This document shows positions 24,934-31,844 of a stretch of DNA of 39,563 nucleotides, in pieces. The DNA lies in assembly GCF_007829435.1 (NCBI RefSeq), contig NZ_VLJN01000006.1, forward strand, positions 60,191-99,753, given 5' to 3'. The notes under the pieces were generated by a model. The model ran no database searches, had not been told where the DNA came from, and saw only the letters and a program-made list of their open reading frames with translations. This DNA is from Cupriavidus gilardii J11. GTDB lineage: Bacteria > Pseudomonadota > Gammaproteobacteria > Burkholderiales > Burkholderiaceae. How positions within the stretch are numbered: the first letter of the stretch is position 1; every line of letters starts with the position of its first letter. The position numbers and the translations under genes are program-made.

Positions 24934-25207
24934 GTGAGTTAAAGATTACCTGGGCGATATTGCCTCTTCTCGCTATCCGACCGGCCAGAGTCAGAGGTCG
25001 ACCATGCCGCGGCCAAGCGGAACGGTCGGCACATCACTGCAACGGGCCGCCAAGCCCAACCATACACTTACGCAAACGCTCCAACCTTTCGGAACACGGT
25101 GCCAGCCGTGCCGCCATCTGCATGGCTCCCGAGGTGCTTCGGTCGTATCGCACCAACGGTCAAACCCTACTCAGTTAGTCTCCCCCTCTCTGCCATCAAC
25201 CCGCGCG

Positions 25208-25840
25208 GTGCCACCCGGCACGGTACGGAGAGAGGTTCCCACGTTAGTTATTGGGTATGCGCGCGTCAGTACGTTCGAGCAGACGCTCGACCTGCAGCGG
25301 GATGCGCTCAATGCTGCTGGCTCAGTTAGCATTTACGAAGACAAGGCTAGCGGCAAATCTGCTGACCGTCCCGAGCTTCAGCACTGCCTGAAGGCGCTGC
25401 GAGAGGGCGACACGCTGGTCGTCTGGAGGCTGGACCGGCTGGGGCGCAATCTCCAAGACCTGATTCGCATTGTCAATGAGCTCGAAGGGCGAGGCATCAA
25501 GTTCAGGTCGCTGAAGGAGTCCATCGATACCACCGGGCCGGCGGGCAAGCTCGTATTTCATATGTTTGCGGCGCTCGCGGAATTCGAGCGTGAACTCATC
25601 CGGGAACGTACGCTGGCAGGTCTAGAGGCTGCTCGTGCGCGAGGGAAAAAGGGTGGGCGGCCGGAGTCGCTCGATGCAAAACAGCAGCAGGCGGTACTGG
25701 CAATGATGTCCAGTCGGGTCATGTCGATTGCCGAGATTGCGCGGCAATTCAACGTGTCCCGTTCCACCCTGTACAACATCCAGGCAGCCAACCGGCCGAG
25801 GGCCAATCCCGGTTCGATTTCTACCTTGCTAGATAAGTGA
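25208..25840 (+). CDS. Serine recombinase (resolvase/invertase family)
   Basis: A small serine recombinase of the Hin/Tn3-resolvase type, catalysing strand exchange at paired sites. The catalytic serine is in IGYARVSTFEQTLDLQRDAL; YEDKASGKSADRPEL, VWRLDRLGRNLQDL and the E-helix AEFERELIRERTLAGLEAAR follow, and the C-terminal helix-turn-helix is SIAEIARQFNVSRSTLYNI. The start is uncertain: the frame extends upstream to 25004, a GTG lies at 25208, but the only good ribosome site (GGAGAGAGG, 25227-25235) points to ACG at 25241, where the family's initiator Met would be. From 25241 the protein is 199 residues, the family norm. The ATG may have mutated to ACG. Its role in the element is unknown. 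Confidence 0.85.
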   Translation: MPPGTVRREVPTLVIGYARVSTFEQTLDLQRDALNAAGSVSIYEDKASGKSADRPELQHCLKALREGDTLVVWRLDRLGRNLQDLIRIVNELEGRGIKFRSLKESIDTTGPAGKLVFHMFAALAEFERELIRERTLAGLEAARARGKKGGRPESLDAKQQQAVLAMMSSRVMSIAEIARQFNVSRSTLYNIQAANRPRANPGSISTLLDK

Positions 25841-25856
25841 GGTATTTCAAGTGTCT

Positions 25857-25890
25857 TTCTTTCCTGATAATTCCTATTATCAGGAAAGAA
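25857..25890. other. 14-bp perfect hairpin in AT-rich gap
   Basis: TTCTTTCCTGATAA (25857-25870) and its exact reverse complement (25877-25890) flank a 6-base loop, 16 bases after the recombinase stop. The next 100 bases are AT-rich for this genome. There is no clean T-tract, so a terminator is not certain; a recombinase site, replication or transfer signal is equally possible. Confidence 0.6.
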
Positions 25891-26071
25891 GACTTATTCG
25901 CAAAAAGCGATTAATGTTCGGATAGCGAAATTTAATTTGATGGTTGAGCTGGCATCCTGATAGGGTAGCACGCTCATGCGTTGCGCTTTCTTGGAGGCTT
26001 TCTCGCTAGCGCGCCTGCGTCGGCTGATGGCAAGGAAGGTTTTCGAATTCGAAATTCAAGAAGGGGCGCAA

Positions 26072-26416
26072 ATGAAACGGCTGAGTCTGATAGAAGAAAT
26101 GCGCAAGCGCACAGAGAACGTTCCGTCGACCTCTGAGATTTCTATTGTTCCGTCGAATGAGGGAGTGGGTGAGCGATGGTTCCCCAGGACTGGTGTGGGC
26201 GCTTCGGCAGCCTGGGCGACTGCTCTCGCGCGTATTAATGTCCTAGAAGAAGCCCTGCATAGAGCTCATGTCGAAATCGGCTATGAGGCAATGCACCAAG
26301 AAGGGCGCGGACTCAAGGGCATGAAGCGCAAGTTGACGCAGGCATGGAACAGAATCGGCTGGCTGGAAGGAAAGCTGCGAGAACACGGCTTGAGCGTGCC
26401 CGGCTCTGGAACCTAA
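26072..26416 (+). CDS. Hypothetical protein, element cargo
   Basis: No family recognised. From ATG 26072 (AAGGGG eight bases upstream) it has 114 residues; in-frame ATGs at 25976 and 26027 would add up to 32. The C-terminal two thirds looks like a helical, coiled-coil-like stretch (AWATALARINVLEEALHRAH and LTQAWNRIGWLEGKLREHG) with a disordered Ser/Pro-rich part before it. No signal peptide or membrane segment. It lies 21 bases before the HAD-fold gene on the same strand. Confidence 0.6.
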   Translation: MKRLSLIEEMRKRTENVPSTSEISIVPSNEGVGERWFPRTGVGASAAWATALARINVLEEALHRAHVEIGYEAMHQEGRGLKGMKRKLTQAWNRIGWLEGKLREHGLSVPGSGT

Positions 26417-26437
26417 CAGTGCTGATGCCGACGTCAC

Positions 26438-26995
26438 ATGAACGTACCGTCACCTTCGCCCATCACCTTCGACAATCTAACGCCGACGTTGTTTGTGGAC
26501 TTTGACGGCACGCTCCATCGCGGCCAGGGATTCATTGATGAAGAGAGTGGCGAGATAGTGCTCGACACCGGGAATACCCCGTTCGAATTTGCTCCGCTGC
26601 TTGCAAGCCTGCTTGAACCATATCCCCAGGTGGAAATCGTTCTCACCACCTCCTGGCTGTACAAGCTGCCTTTTGAACAGGTTATGTCGCACCTGCCGCC
26701 GCCGCTTTCAATGCGCGTCGTGGGTTCGACTCGTGGCTACAAGGCGCGGTTTGGCTATCTGCAGGATGATTCGGCACGTACGTACATCATTCGTTCGTAC
26801 GTGTTCGACAAGCACCTAAAGAACTGGCTTGCCCTTGACGACTCCGTTTACGGGAGCTACTCCTTGAGCACCGACTTCCTGCCGCTCGAGCCGCATCTGG
26901 TGTTGCTCGATGCTCAGCAAGGTATTGGTAGCCCGGACGCTCAAGAACGTATTATCCAGTGGCTGCGGACAGTGCATGCTCCCGGCAATGAATGA
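26438..26995 (+). CDS. HAD-fold hydrolase-like protein (RNA-repair-associated HAD type)
   Basis: A 185-residue soluble protein with haloacid dehalogenase motifs: motif I LFVDFDGTL, with the nucleophile Asp21 and acid Asp23; motif II VLTTSW near residue 70; and the acidic motif IV-like LALDD near 130. The TSW sequence and compact cap-less layout recall the HAD domain first described in Swiss-army-knife RNA repair proteins, many of which are stand-alone phosphatases in phages and islands. It would act as a phosphatase on a nucleotide or nucleic-acid end, but the substrate is not known. ATG 26438 follows a CGTCAC stretch without a good ribosome site. Its end is 25 bases before the AbrB-like gene. 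Confidence 0.75.
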   Translation: MNVPSPSPITFDNLTPTLFVDFDGTLHRGQGFIDEESGEIVLDTGNTPFEFAPLLASLLEPYPQVEIVLTTSWLYKLPFEQVMSHLPPPLSMRVVGSTRGYKARFGYLQDDSARTYIIRSYVFDKHLKNWLALDDSVYGSYSLSTDFLPLEPHLVLLDAQQGIGSPDAQERIIQWLRTVHAPGNE

Positions 26996-27020
26996 CCAGA
27001 GGTTCTCTGGAGGAATGGCT

Positions 27021-27305
27021 ATGCCCTCGGGCAACAAAATTGACATCGACATCGCGCTGCGAAAAATCCACGAATTGTCGATGTCGGATGGGGACGTGGG
27101 GCGCGAATATTGGCAGTCGATTGGGCGACTCTTGCGCCGAGCAGTTGGCATTGAGGCTGGAAGCACAGCAGAATCACACATCAACTCGAGAGGGCAAACC
27201 ACCGTACCTGTCGAAATTCGAAGAGCGTTGAACTGGAAGCCGGGGACGCGACTGAACTGGGTCATCTTGTCGGACGGATGCGTTTCAGTGAGTGAGAAAG
27301 CATAG
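27021..27305 (+). CDS. AbrB/SpoVT-type DNA-binding protein (antitoxin-like)
   Basis: A 94-residue protein whose last 45 residues form a swapped-hairpin AbrB domain: SHINSRGQTTVPVEIRRALNW followed by KPGTRLNWVILSDGCVSV. The N-terminal half (KIDIDIALRKIHELSMSDGD) is helical and unassigned. AbrB folds occur in VapB/MazE-type antitoxins and in regulators; usually the domain is N-terminal in antitoxins, so this order is less typical. ATG 27021 has GGAGG seven bases upstream; an ATG at 26988 overlaps the HAD gene end. It may regulate the HAD/AbrB operon. No obvious toxin partner is seen. Confidence 0.75.
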   Translation: MPSGNKIDIDIALRKIHELSMSDGDVGREYWQSIGRLLRRAVGIEAGSTAESHINSRGQTTVPVEIRRALNWKPGTRLNWVILSDGCVSVSEKA

Positions 27306-27419
27306 GGGGCTACGAAGTTGCCGACGAGAATGTTTGCGATGGAGCTTCAGGAAGCGATTTGGATGCCGATATAGCAGTCTTACGAATTTTTCGTCGCAAC
27401 TTCGGAGTTCGCAGGTCAA

Positions 27420-28151
27420 ATGGCAATCTCTTCTCAGGAACAACGTCGCGCAGTCTGCTTTTATGTAGCTGGACGCGCTGTCGTCCACGCGCTCGCAGGC
27501 GCTCATGTTTATCGCGTAGCTGTGGCTCCGATGAATAGCCCCAACTGGACGTATGAGCCGCGCAAAGGCTCCGCGTTGACGGGGTTCGATGGGTACTGTG
27601 AAGCGTCGGATGTGCCCGAGATTCACATGAATGTTCGGTGGGACGACCAGGCGGGACGTTTCGTTGGTTACCGTGAGGGATTCGAGACCACCATTGAAAA
27701 CCGCCGTTCTACCTTCAATCTGTTGAAGCCCGAATTTGGAACGTCTGAATCAGCGCCTCCGGCGGAGCAATACCTTGAGGCATGGCGGGAACTTGCGCGC
27801 GCGCACGTCGCCGCCCGATGGGCAGGTCCGATGGCTCAATTGATTCACGTACGGGGTCAATTTGACGAGCAGGATGCCCGTGACGACCGCGAATTCGAGC
27901 ACGATATTTCGGTCGCGGACGGCATATTCCAACTGCTGCCGGAAGAGGACCTGTCCCATATCCTGCGCACCACGGAGACTTCTCTGCGCGAGCCCGCAGT
28001 ATGGCAACAGGTGAATACGCTCGCCGATGCTCTTGGTCGGATGGGCGAAGTGGGCCGCGGACTTAATGACTATCTGCCCGAGCCTCGAGCGGATTGGATG
28101 CAAGGCCTGGCTCCTGAAGGAGAGGTCGCAGGCCTGCCTGCTCGCCGGTAA
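27420..28151 (+). CDS. FtsH/M41 peptidase-like protein lacking the metal site
   Basis: A 243-residue soluble protein of uncertain family. Its opening RRAVCFYVAGRAVVHALAGAHVYRVAVAP has the shape of the M41 zinc peptidase helix (AYHEAGHAVVA...VxRVxIxP), but the HEAGH site reads YVAGR, so both metal-binding histidines and the catalytic glutamate are gone. Further on, ARAHVAARWAGPMAQLIHVRG and the helix around DISVADGIFQLL match the later helices of that fold, and PAVWQQVNTLADAL the last. If correct, this is a pseudo-peptidase acting by binding. No AAA or membrane segment is present. ATG 27420 has a weak ribosome site. It lies 114 bases after the AbrB-like gene. Confidence 0.6.
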   Translation: MAISSQEQRRAVCFYVAGRAVVHALAGAHVYRVAVAPMNSPNWTYEPRKGSALTGFDGYCEASDVPEIHMNVRWDDQAGRFVGYREGFETTIENRRSTFNLLKPEFGTSESAPPAEQYLEAWRELARAHVAARWAGPMAQLIHVRGQFDEQDARDDREFEHDISVADGIFQLLPEEDLSHILRTTETSLREPAVWQQVNTLADALGRMGEVGRGLNDYLPEPRADWMQGLAPEGEVAGLPARR

Positions 28152-28304
28152 ATTGCCGACTCGCGTATGAGCGTCGCCCGCGGTAGCACGTGGGTGTCTC
28201 CTGGGAGGCGCTTTCAGCCGTATGCGGGTGCGAGTGTCCAACCTTGGACACTTATCAAGAGTGGACCACGTGACCCATATGCTCGCTACCAGGGAGACCG
28301 ACTC

Positions 28305-28508
28305 ATGAAGGTTCGACGGCAGCACCGTTTTCAGCGGCATTTCGCGTCACCGGACGCGCTGCAGTCGATTAACTTGCTCGCGCGAGCTATTGCCGCCGAC
28401 CTTCCGCTGGCCCGAAAGCTCCTGCGGATGCGCAATGCGCATGTGGGCGCGGCCGTAAAAGCTACGATTCGGCAGCGGCGTGACGAGGAAGCAGTTTTGT
28501 CGAGGTAG
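28305..28508 (+). CDS. Small basic hypothetical protein, element cargo
   Basis: A 67-residue, strongly basic protein (MKVRRQHRFQRHFASPDAL onward) with AGGGAGA seven bases before ATG 28305. A helical middle (SINLLARAIAADLPLARKLL) precedes a basic tail. No family is recognised. It is convergent with the excisionase-like gene. A 13-base palindrome GTCCTATTAGGAC (28517-28529) lies in the convergent gap. Confidence 0.45.
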   Translation: MKVRRQHRFQRHFASPDALQSINLLARAIAADLPLARKLLRMRNAHVGAAVKATIRQRRDEEAVLSR

Positions 28509-28576
28509 CCACTAGTGTCCTATTAGGACGCAAGTAGCGAGACGTTGACGCAGCGGCTGACCGCAGTGGAATTGCT

Positions 28577-28864
28577 CTACTTGCCGACTCCGAAAGGCTG
28601 GACGCGACGAGCGGCGACTTGCTCAGTCTTGGTCGGGCGGCCACGGCGACGCGGCATGTGCATCGGCTCCTGCGCAGCAGGTTCCTCCGGGGCCGTGAGT
28701 TGTTTTGCCAGCCAAGCTTCAACATCCGTCGGACGGAATCGCAGCAATCGACCGAGCTTGATGCAAGCAGGCAAATCGCCGCCGTTGGAATGGCGGTTAT
28801 AGATTGTTTGCTCGGCAAGGCCGAGTGCGGCCGCAAGGGCTTTGGGAGTGAGAAGTTGTTCCAC
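28577..28864 (-). CDS. AlpA/excisionase-like helix-turn-helix protein
   Basis: A 95-residue MerR-like winged-helix protein of the AlpA/Xis type: LLTPKALAAALGLAEQTIYN, then HSNGGDLPACIKLGRLLRFR and DVEAWLAKQL, which is the standard layout of helix-turn-helix excisionases and AlpA activators. The tail carries an arginine-rich stretch (MPRRRGRPTKTEQVA), perhaps a DNA-minor-groove hook. It starts at GTG 28864 with no clear ribosome site. By position next to attR and by family it is the likely recombination directionality factor and may also regulate the integrase. Confidence 0.85.
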   Translation of the reverse strand: MEQLLTPKALAAALGLAEQTIYNRHSNGGDLPACIKLGRLLRFRPTDVEAWLAKQLTAPEEPAAQEPMHMPRRRGRPTKTEQVAARRVQPFGVGK

Positions 28865-28867
28865 AGG

Positions 28868-28920
28868 GTCACATGGCTATTTCAGGCAGTCACATGACTG
28901 CGATGAGTATAGCTGTGACC
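28868..28920 (-). promoter_or_regulatory. Candidate operator upstream of the excisionase-like gene
   Basis: GTCACATG occurs twice, at 28869 and 28889, 20 bp apart (two helical turns), the second within the perfect palindrome AGTCACATGACT (28888-28899). An inverted GTGACC follows at 28915-28920. Placement just upstream of the gene suggests autoregulation. Confidence 0.45.
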
Positions 28921-29017
28921 TACCCGCATCTTCGTGCAACTACTGTGCTGTCGAAGCGTGCTGCAATTTTGCTGCACTCGCTGCAGTAAGTTGCGGTAAA
29001 ATGCAGCAACTCAGGGT

Positions 29018-29056
29018 AAGGTAAGTCCTTGATTTTGCTGGGTCGAACCAGCAACC
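29018..29056 (-). repeat. Inverted copy of the tRNA T-arm and att flank near the right end
   Basis: On the minus strand from 29056 this reads GGTTGCTGGTTCGACCCAGC and then AAAATCAAGGACTTACC. It mirrors the tRNA T-arm plus the left flank at 23687-23723, with a short deletion between the two blocks. In the excised circle it would make attP an extended imperfect palindrome. Confidence 0.75.
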
Positions 29057-29071
29057 ATACCCTTGCGCAAC

Positions 29072-29119
29072 GCCCTCCGAAGGCAGGGGTTGCTGGTTCG
29101 ATCCCAGCCGGGCGCGCCA
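29072..29119 (+). repeat. attR: 48-bp direct repeat of the tRNA-Arg 3' end
   Basis: Exact copy of 23657-23704. It holds only the anticodon-loop-to-CCA part and is preceded by unrelated sequence, so it is not a working tRNA gene. It marks the right junction of the element. Confidence 0.93.
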
Positions 29120-29150
29120 AATCTCAATAGCAGCAAATCTCAATAGCAGC
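29119..29150 (+). repeat. 16-bp tandem duplication beside attR
   Basis: AAATCTCAATAGCAGC occurs twice in direct succession right after the CCA of attR, on the chromosomal side of the junction. Confidence 0.85.
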
Positions 29151-29254
29151 AAGGCGACAGCCGCAAGCCACGCGAAAACCCGAGGCCCGCAAGTTGCGCT
29201 CGCCATCGGCTTCGGATCACGCCTCTCCAACCCCGCACAATAGCCGTCGCAAAT

Positions 29255-29284
29255 AAAAAAGCCCCGACCATCCGGCGGGGCTTC
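29255..29284 (-). terminator. Terminator of the SDR gene
   Basis: On the minus strand the stem AAGCCCCG with CGGGGCTT is followed by a run of six Ts (six As at 29255-29260 on the plus strand), 27 bases after the SDR stop codon. Confidence 0.85.
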
Positions 29285-29310
29285 TCATCGCGGTCCGAAG
29301 GTGGCCCGGG

Positions 29311-30066
29311 TCAGATTCCCTGCCCACCCGACACCTCGATCCGCTGCGCATTGACCCAGCGGTTGCTCTCCGACAGCAGGCTGGCGATCATCGGCCCGAT
29401 ATCGTCCGGCACGCCAGCGCGCCCAAGCGCGGTCATCTCGGCGAACAGCTTGTTGATCTCCGGGTTGTCGCGCACGGCGCCACCGCCGAAATCGGTTTCG
29501 ATCGCGCCCGGTGCGACGGTATTGACGGCGATACCGCGCCCGCCGAGTTCCTTGGCCAGGTAGCGCGTCAGCACTTCGACCGCGCCCTTTACTGCCGCAT
29601 AGGCCGCATAGCCGGGGAACGACACGCGGGTCAGGCCGCTGGACAGGTTGACGATGCGCCCGCCGTCGGCGATCAGCGGCAGCAGTGCCTGCGTCAGGAA
29701 ATAGACTCCCTTGAAGTGCACGTTGACCAGGCCGTCGAACTGGGCTTCGGTGGTGTCGCCGATCAGCGCATAGTCGCCGTGGCCGGCGTTGTTGACGAGA
29801 TGATCGAAGGTGTCGCGCTGCCAGGTGTCGCGCAGCGCGGCGCGCAGCCGGTCGGCAAACCCTGCGAAGCCGGCCACGTCGCCGGTGTCCAGCTGCAGCG
29901 CCCGGGCCTTCCGGCCCATCGCTTCGATCTCGGCGACGACGGCGTTCGCCTCCTCGGCGCGGCGCTGATAGGTCACGACGACGTCCCCGCCGCTGCGGGC
30001 GATGCTGATGGCGGTGGCACGGCCCAGGCCGCGGCTGGCACCGGTGACGATGGCGATCTTGGTCAT
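29311..30066 (-). CDS. SDR family NAD(P)-dependent oxidoreductase
   Basis: A 251-residue classical short-chain dehydrogenase/reductase. The cofactor motif TGASRGLGRA is at residues 8-17, the structural LVNNAGHGD near 90, the catalytic Ser in NLSSGLTRV, and Tyr and Lys in YAAYAAVKGAVE (YxxxK). The PGAIETDF segment follows, and the C-terminal GGQGI ends the fold. It resembles 3-ketoacyl-ACP reductase-like enzymes, but the substrate is unknown. ATG 30066 has AAGGAG eight bases upstream. It is divergent from an AraC-family regulator across a 143-base gap, which suggests that regulator controls it. Confidence 0.92.
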   Translation of the reverse strand: MTKIAIVTGASRGLGRATAISIARSGGDVVVTYQRRAEEANAVVAEIEAMGRKARALQLDTGDVAGFAGFADRLRAALRDTWQRDTFDHLVNNAGHGDYALIGDTTEAQFDGLVNVHFKGVYFLTQALLPLIADGGRIVNLSSGLTRVSFPGYAAYAAVKGAVEVLTRYLAKELGGRGIAVNTVAPGAIETDFGGGAVRDNPEINKLFAEMTALGRAGVPDDIGPMIASLLSESNRWVNAQRIEVSGGQGI

Positions 30067-30209
30067 GATGCGAACTCCTTTGTTCGGTTGGTGGTGCTTC
30101 GAATTATTGGAGTTGCCCAACCGATAGTCCTTGTCGATTCCTCGGCTTTCCTTGCCTGAATCCACGAATCGGCTGGCGGGGGGACGTAGGGAGCGGCTAC
30201 GCTGTCAGC

Positions 30210-31112
30210 ATGAACACCGACCTGCTCGAAGCCGTCCGCCGGTACACCGACGCCTACGCCGACACTGCGGGCCTTGCCCAAACGCCCGTGCCGGGTTTGA
30301 TCACGATCCGGGCGACCTCGCCCAGCGGGCTGCTGTATACCATCCCGCGGCCGCTGGTTTGCCTGGTCCTTCAGGGCACCAAGCTGGTCACCATCGGCTC
30401 GCAGACATTTACCTTCGAGGCGGGCGACTCGATGCTGATCACGGCCGACGTGCCCACGACCAGCCAGGTCACGCGGGCAAGCCCCGAAGCGCCCTACCTG
30501 TCGCTGGTGCTGGACCTGGATCCCGCGGTCATCGCGGATCTGGCGATGCAGATCGGGACCTCGTCGGCGCCGGGCGGCGTGGCGGTACGGTCCGAGCCGA
30601 CCGATGCGGAGGTGGCGGACGCCGCCCTACGGTTGATGCGCTTGCTGGACCGGCCGGAAGCGGTGCCGGTGCTCCATGCCCAGCGCGTGCGCGAGCTTCA
30701 CTACTGGCTGCTGATGGGCCGGCACGGCGCGGCGATCCGCGAACTGGGCTGGCCCGAAGGGAATGCGCGTCGCGTGGCGCGGGCGGTGGCGGTGCTGCGG
30801 GAGGAATTCACCAAACCGTTGCCGATGGAGCGGCTTGCCGCGGTCGCCGGCATGAGTCCGTCCTCGTTCTATCAACACTTCCGGGCCGTCACGTCGCTGT
30901 CGCCTTTGCAGTTCCAGAAGCAATTGCGGTTGATCGAGGCGCGACGGTTGATGCTGGCGGACGGCATGACGGCCAGTCACGCGGCCTTTGCCGTCGGTTA
31001 CGAGAGCGTGCCGCAGTTCACGCGGGAGTACCGGCGTATGTTCGGAGTTCCGCCAGCAAGGGATGTACAGGGTGTCCGTGACGCGGTGGCGGCCGGCGGC
31101 GAAATGGCCTGA
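30210..31112 (+). CDS. AraC family transcriptional regulator
   Basis: A 300-residue regulator with an N-terminal cupin-like AraC ligand domain (LVCLVLQGTKLVTIGSQTFTFEAGDSML, about 50-80) and a C-terminal double helix-turn-helix: MERLAAVAGMSPSSFYQHFRA, then SHAAFAVGYESVPQFTREYRRMFG. Ligand unknown. Divergent orientation to the SDR gene suggests local control. The ATG at 30210 lies after CTGTCAGC with no strong ribosome site. Confidence 0.92.
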   Translation: MNTDLLEAVRRYTDAYADTAGLAQTPVPGLITIRATSPSGLLYTIPRPLVCLVLQGTKLVTIGSQTFTFEAGDSMLITADVPTTSQVTRASPEAPYLSLVLDLDPAVIADLAMQIGTSSAPGGVAVRSEPTDAEVADAALRLMRLLDRPEAVPVLHAQRVRELHYWLLMGRHGAAIRELGWPEGNARRVARAVAVLREEFTKPLPMERLAAVAGMSPSSFYQHFRAVTSLSPLQFQKQLRLIEARRLMLADGMTASHAAFAVGYESVPQFTREYRRMFGVPPARDVQGVRDAVAAGGEMA

Positions 31113-31193
31113 GTGCGGATTGTGGGCTGCGTGCCCGTCCATTGGCGCCACGGCCGAACCCTCGACAGGCGCGGTACCGCATTTCCGGTCTTC

Positions 31194-31238
31194 TTGACAT
31201 CACACCCCCCATCCTGTTATTAATAATGATTATTATTT
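31194..31238 (+). promoter_or_regulatory. Fur-type box and promoter of the iron-uptake operon
   Basis: TAATAATGATTATTA (31221-31235) is a perfect 7-1-7 palindrome, close to the Fur motif TGATAAT-n-ATTATCA. A -35 TTGACA lies at 31194-31199 with a -10-like TATTAA at 31218-31223 (spacing 18), so Fur would sit over the -10. It is upstream of the FecI-type sigma gene, as expected for an iron-repressed operon. Confidence 0.82.
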
Positions 31239-31316
31239 ACACCTAAACCCGCTTCTGCGTGCCGTTCAGCCTCCGCAACGGGCAGAAGCCAGTGGACTAG
31301 CCCAACGGGCCACATC

Positions 31317-31838
31317 ATGCGTACGCCGGGTTGCCTTCTCCCTTCGACCATCGAGTCGCTGTACAGCGACCATCATCTATGGCTGAAGGGCTGGCTGCAT
31401 CGGCGGCTGGGCAGTGCCGAGCAGGCCGGCGATCTGGCGCACGACACCTTTGTGCGTCTGCTCAATAGCGACCGCGTGCCGGCAACGCTGGACGAACCAA
31501 GGGCGTACCTGACCACGGTCGCGCAGCGGCTGGTGTCGAACCACTGGCGGCGCGAGAAGCTGGAGCGGGCCTATCTCGAAGCGCTGGCGCAGCGTCCCCG
31601 CGACGCCGAGCTGTCGCCGGAGGCGAGGGCGATCCTGCTGGAGACGCTTTTCGAACTGGATTGCCTGCTGGACGGACTACCGGTAATCGTCCGGGAAGCG
31701 TTCCTGCTGTCGCAGCTGGACGGCCAGACGCATGCGCAGGTCGCCGACGCGCTTGGCATCTCGATCCCGACGGTGAAGCGCTATATCGTCAAGGCGCTGC
31801 AACGTTGCTACTTCGCCGACCTTTCCTTTGTGGGATGA
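31317..31838 (+). CDS. ECF RNA polymerase sigma factor, FecI type
   Basis: A 173-residue extracytoplasmic-function sigma factor with region 2 (SLYSDHHLWLKGWLHRRLG, AGDLAHDTFVRLL) and region 4 (GLPVIVREAFLLSQLDGQTH, QVADALGISIPTVKRYIVKAL). FecI-type sigmas direct transcription of a TonB-dependent receptor when the siderophore is sensed. It precedes fecR and a receptor gene. ATG 31317 has no strong ribosome site. Its TGA stop is in the same frame as the next gene, six bases before the start chosen for it. Confidence 0.93.
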   Translation: MRTPGCLLPSTIESLYSDHHLWLKGWLHRRLGSAEQAGDLAHDTFVRLLNSDRVPATLDEPRAYLTTVAQRLVSNHWRREKLERAYLEALAQRPRDAELSPEARAILLETLFELDCLLDGLPVIVREAFLLSQLDGQTHAQVADALGISIPTVKRYIVKALQRCYFADLSFVG

Positions 31839-31844
31839 CCGATC

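Larger units (their letters stand above)
23705..29119 (+). mobile_element. 5.4-kb integrative element in tRNA-Arg
   Basis: The element is bounded by 48-bp direct repeats of the tRNA 3' end, with a tyrosine integrase adjacent to the intact tRNA and an AlpA/excisionase-like gene at the opposite end. Between them are a serine recombinase and five small genes of mostly unknown role. GC content and codon use are lower and less biased than in the flanking chromosome, especially 25.8-27.9 kb. There is no primase, replication initiator, relaxase, capsid, terminase or lysis gene, so it is not a self-sufficient phage or conjugative element. It may be a satellite-like or mobilisable island. Confidence 0.88.

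Noticed and set aside
25004-25207. N-terminal extension of the serine recombinase
   Set aside because: Composition is unlike a protein domain and the family begins right at the IGYARVS motif; kept only as a possible start variant.
29072-29119. Possible second tRNA-Arg
   Set aside because: Only the 3' 48 bases are present; no acceptor 5' strand or D-arm precedes them. It is the attR repeat.
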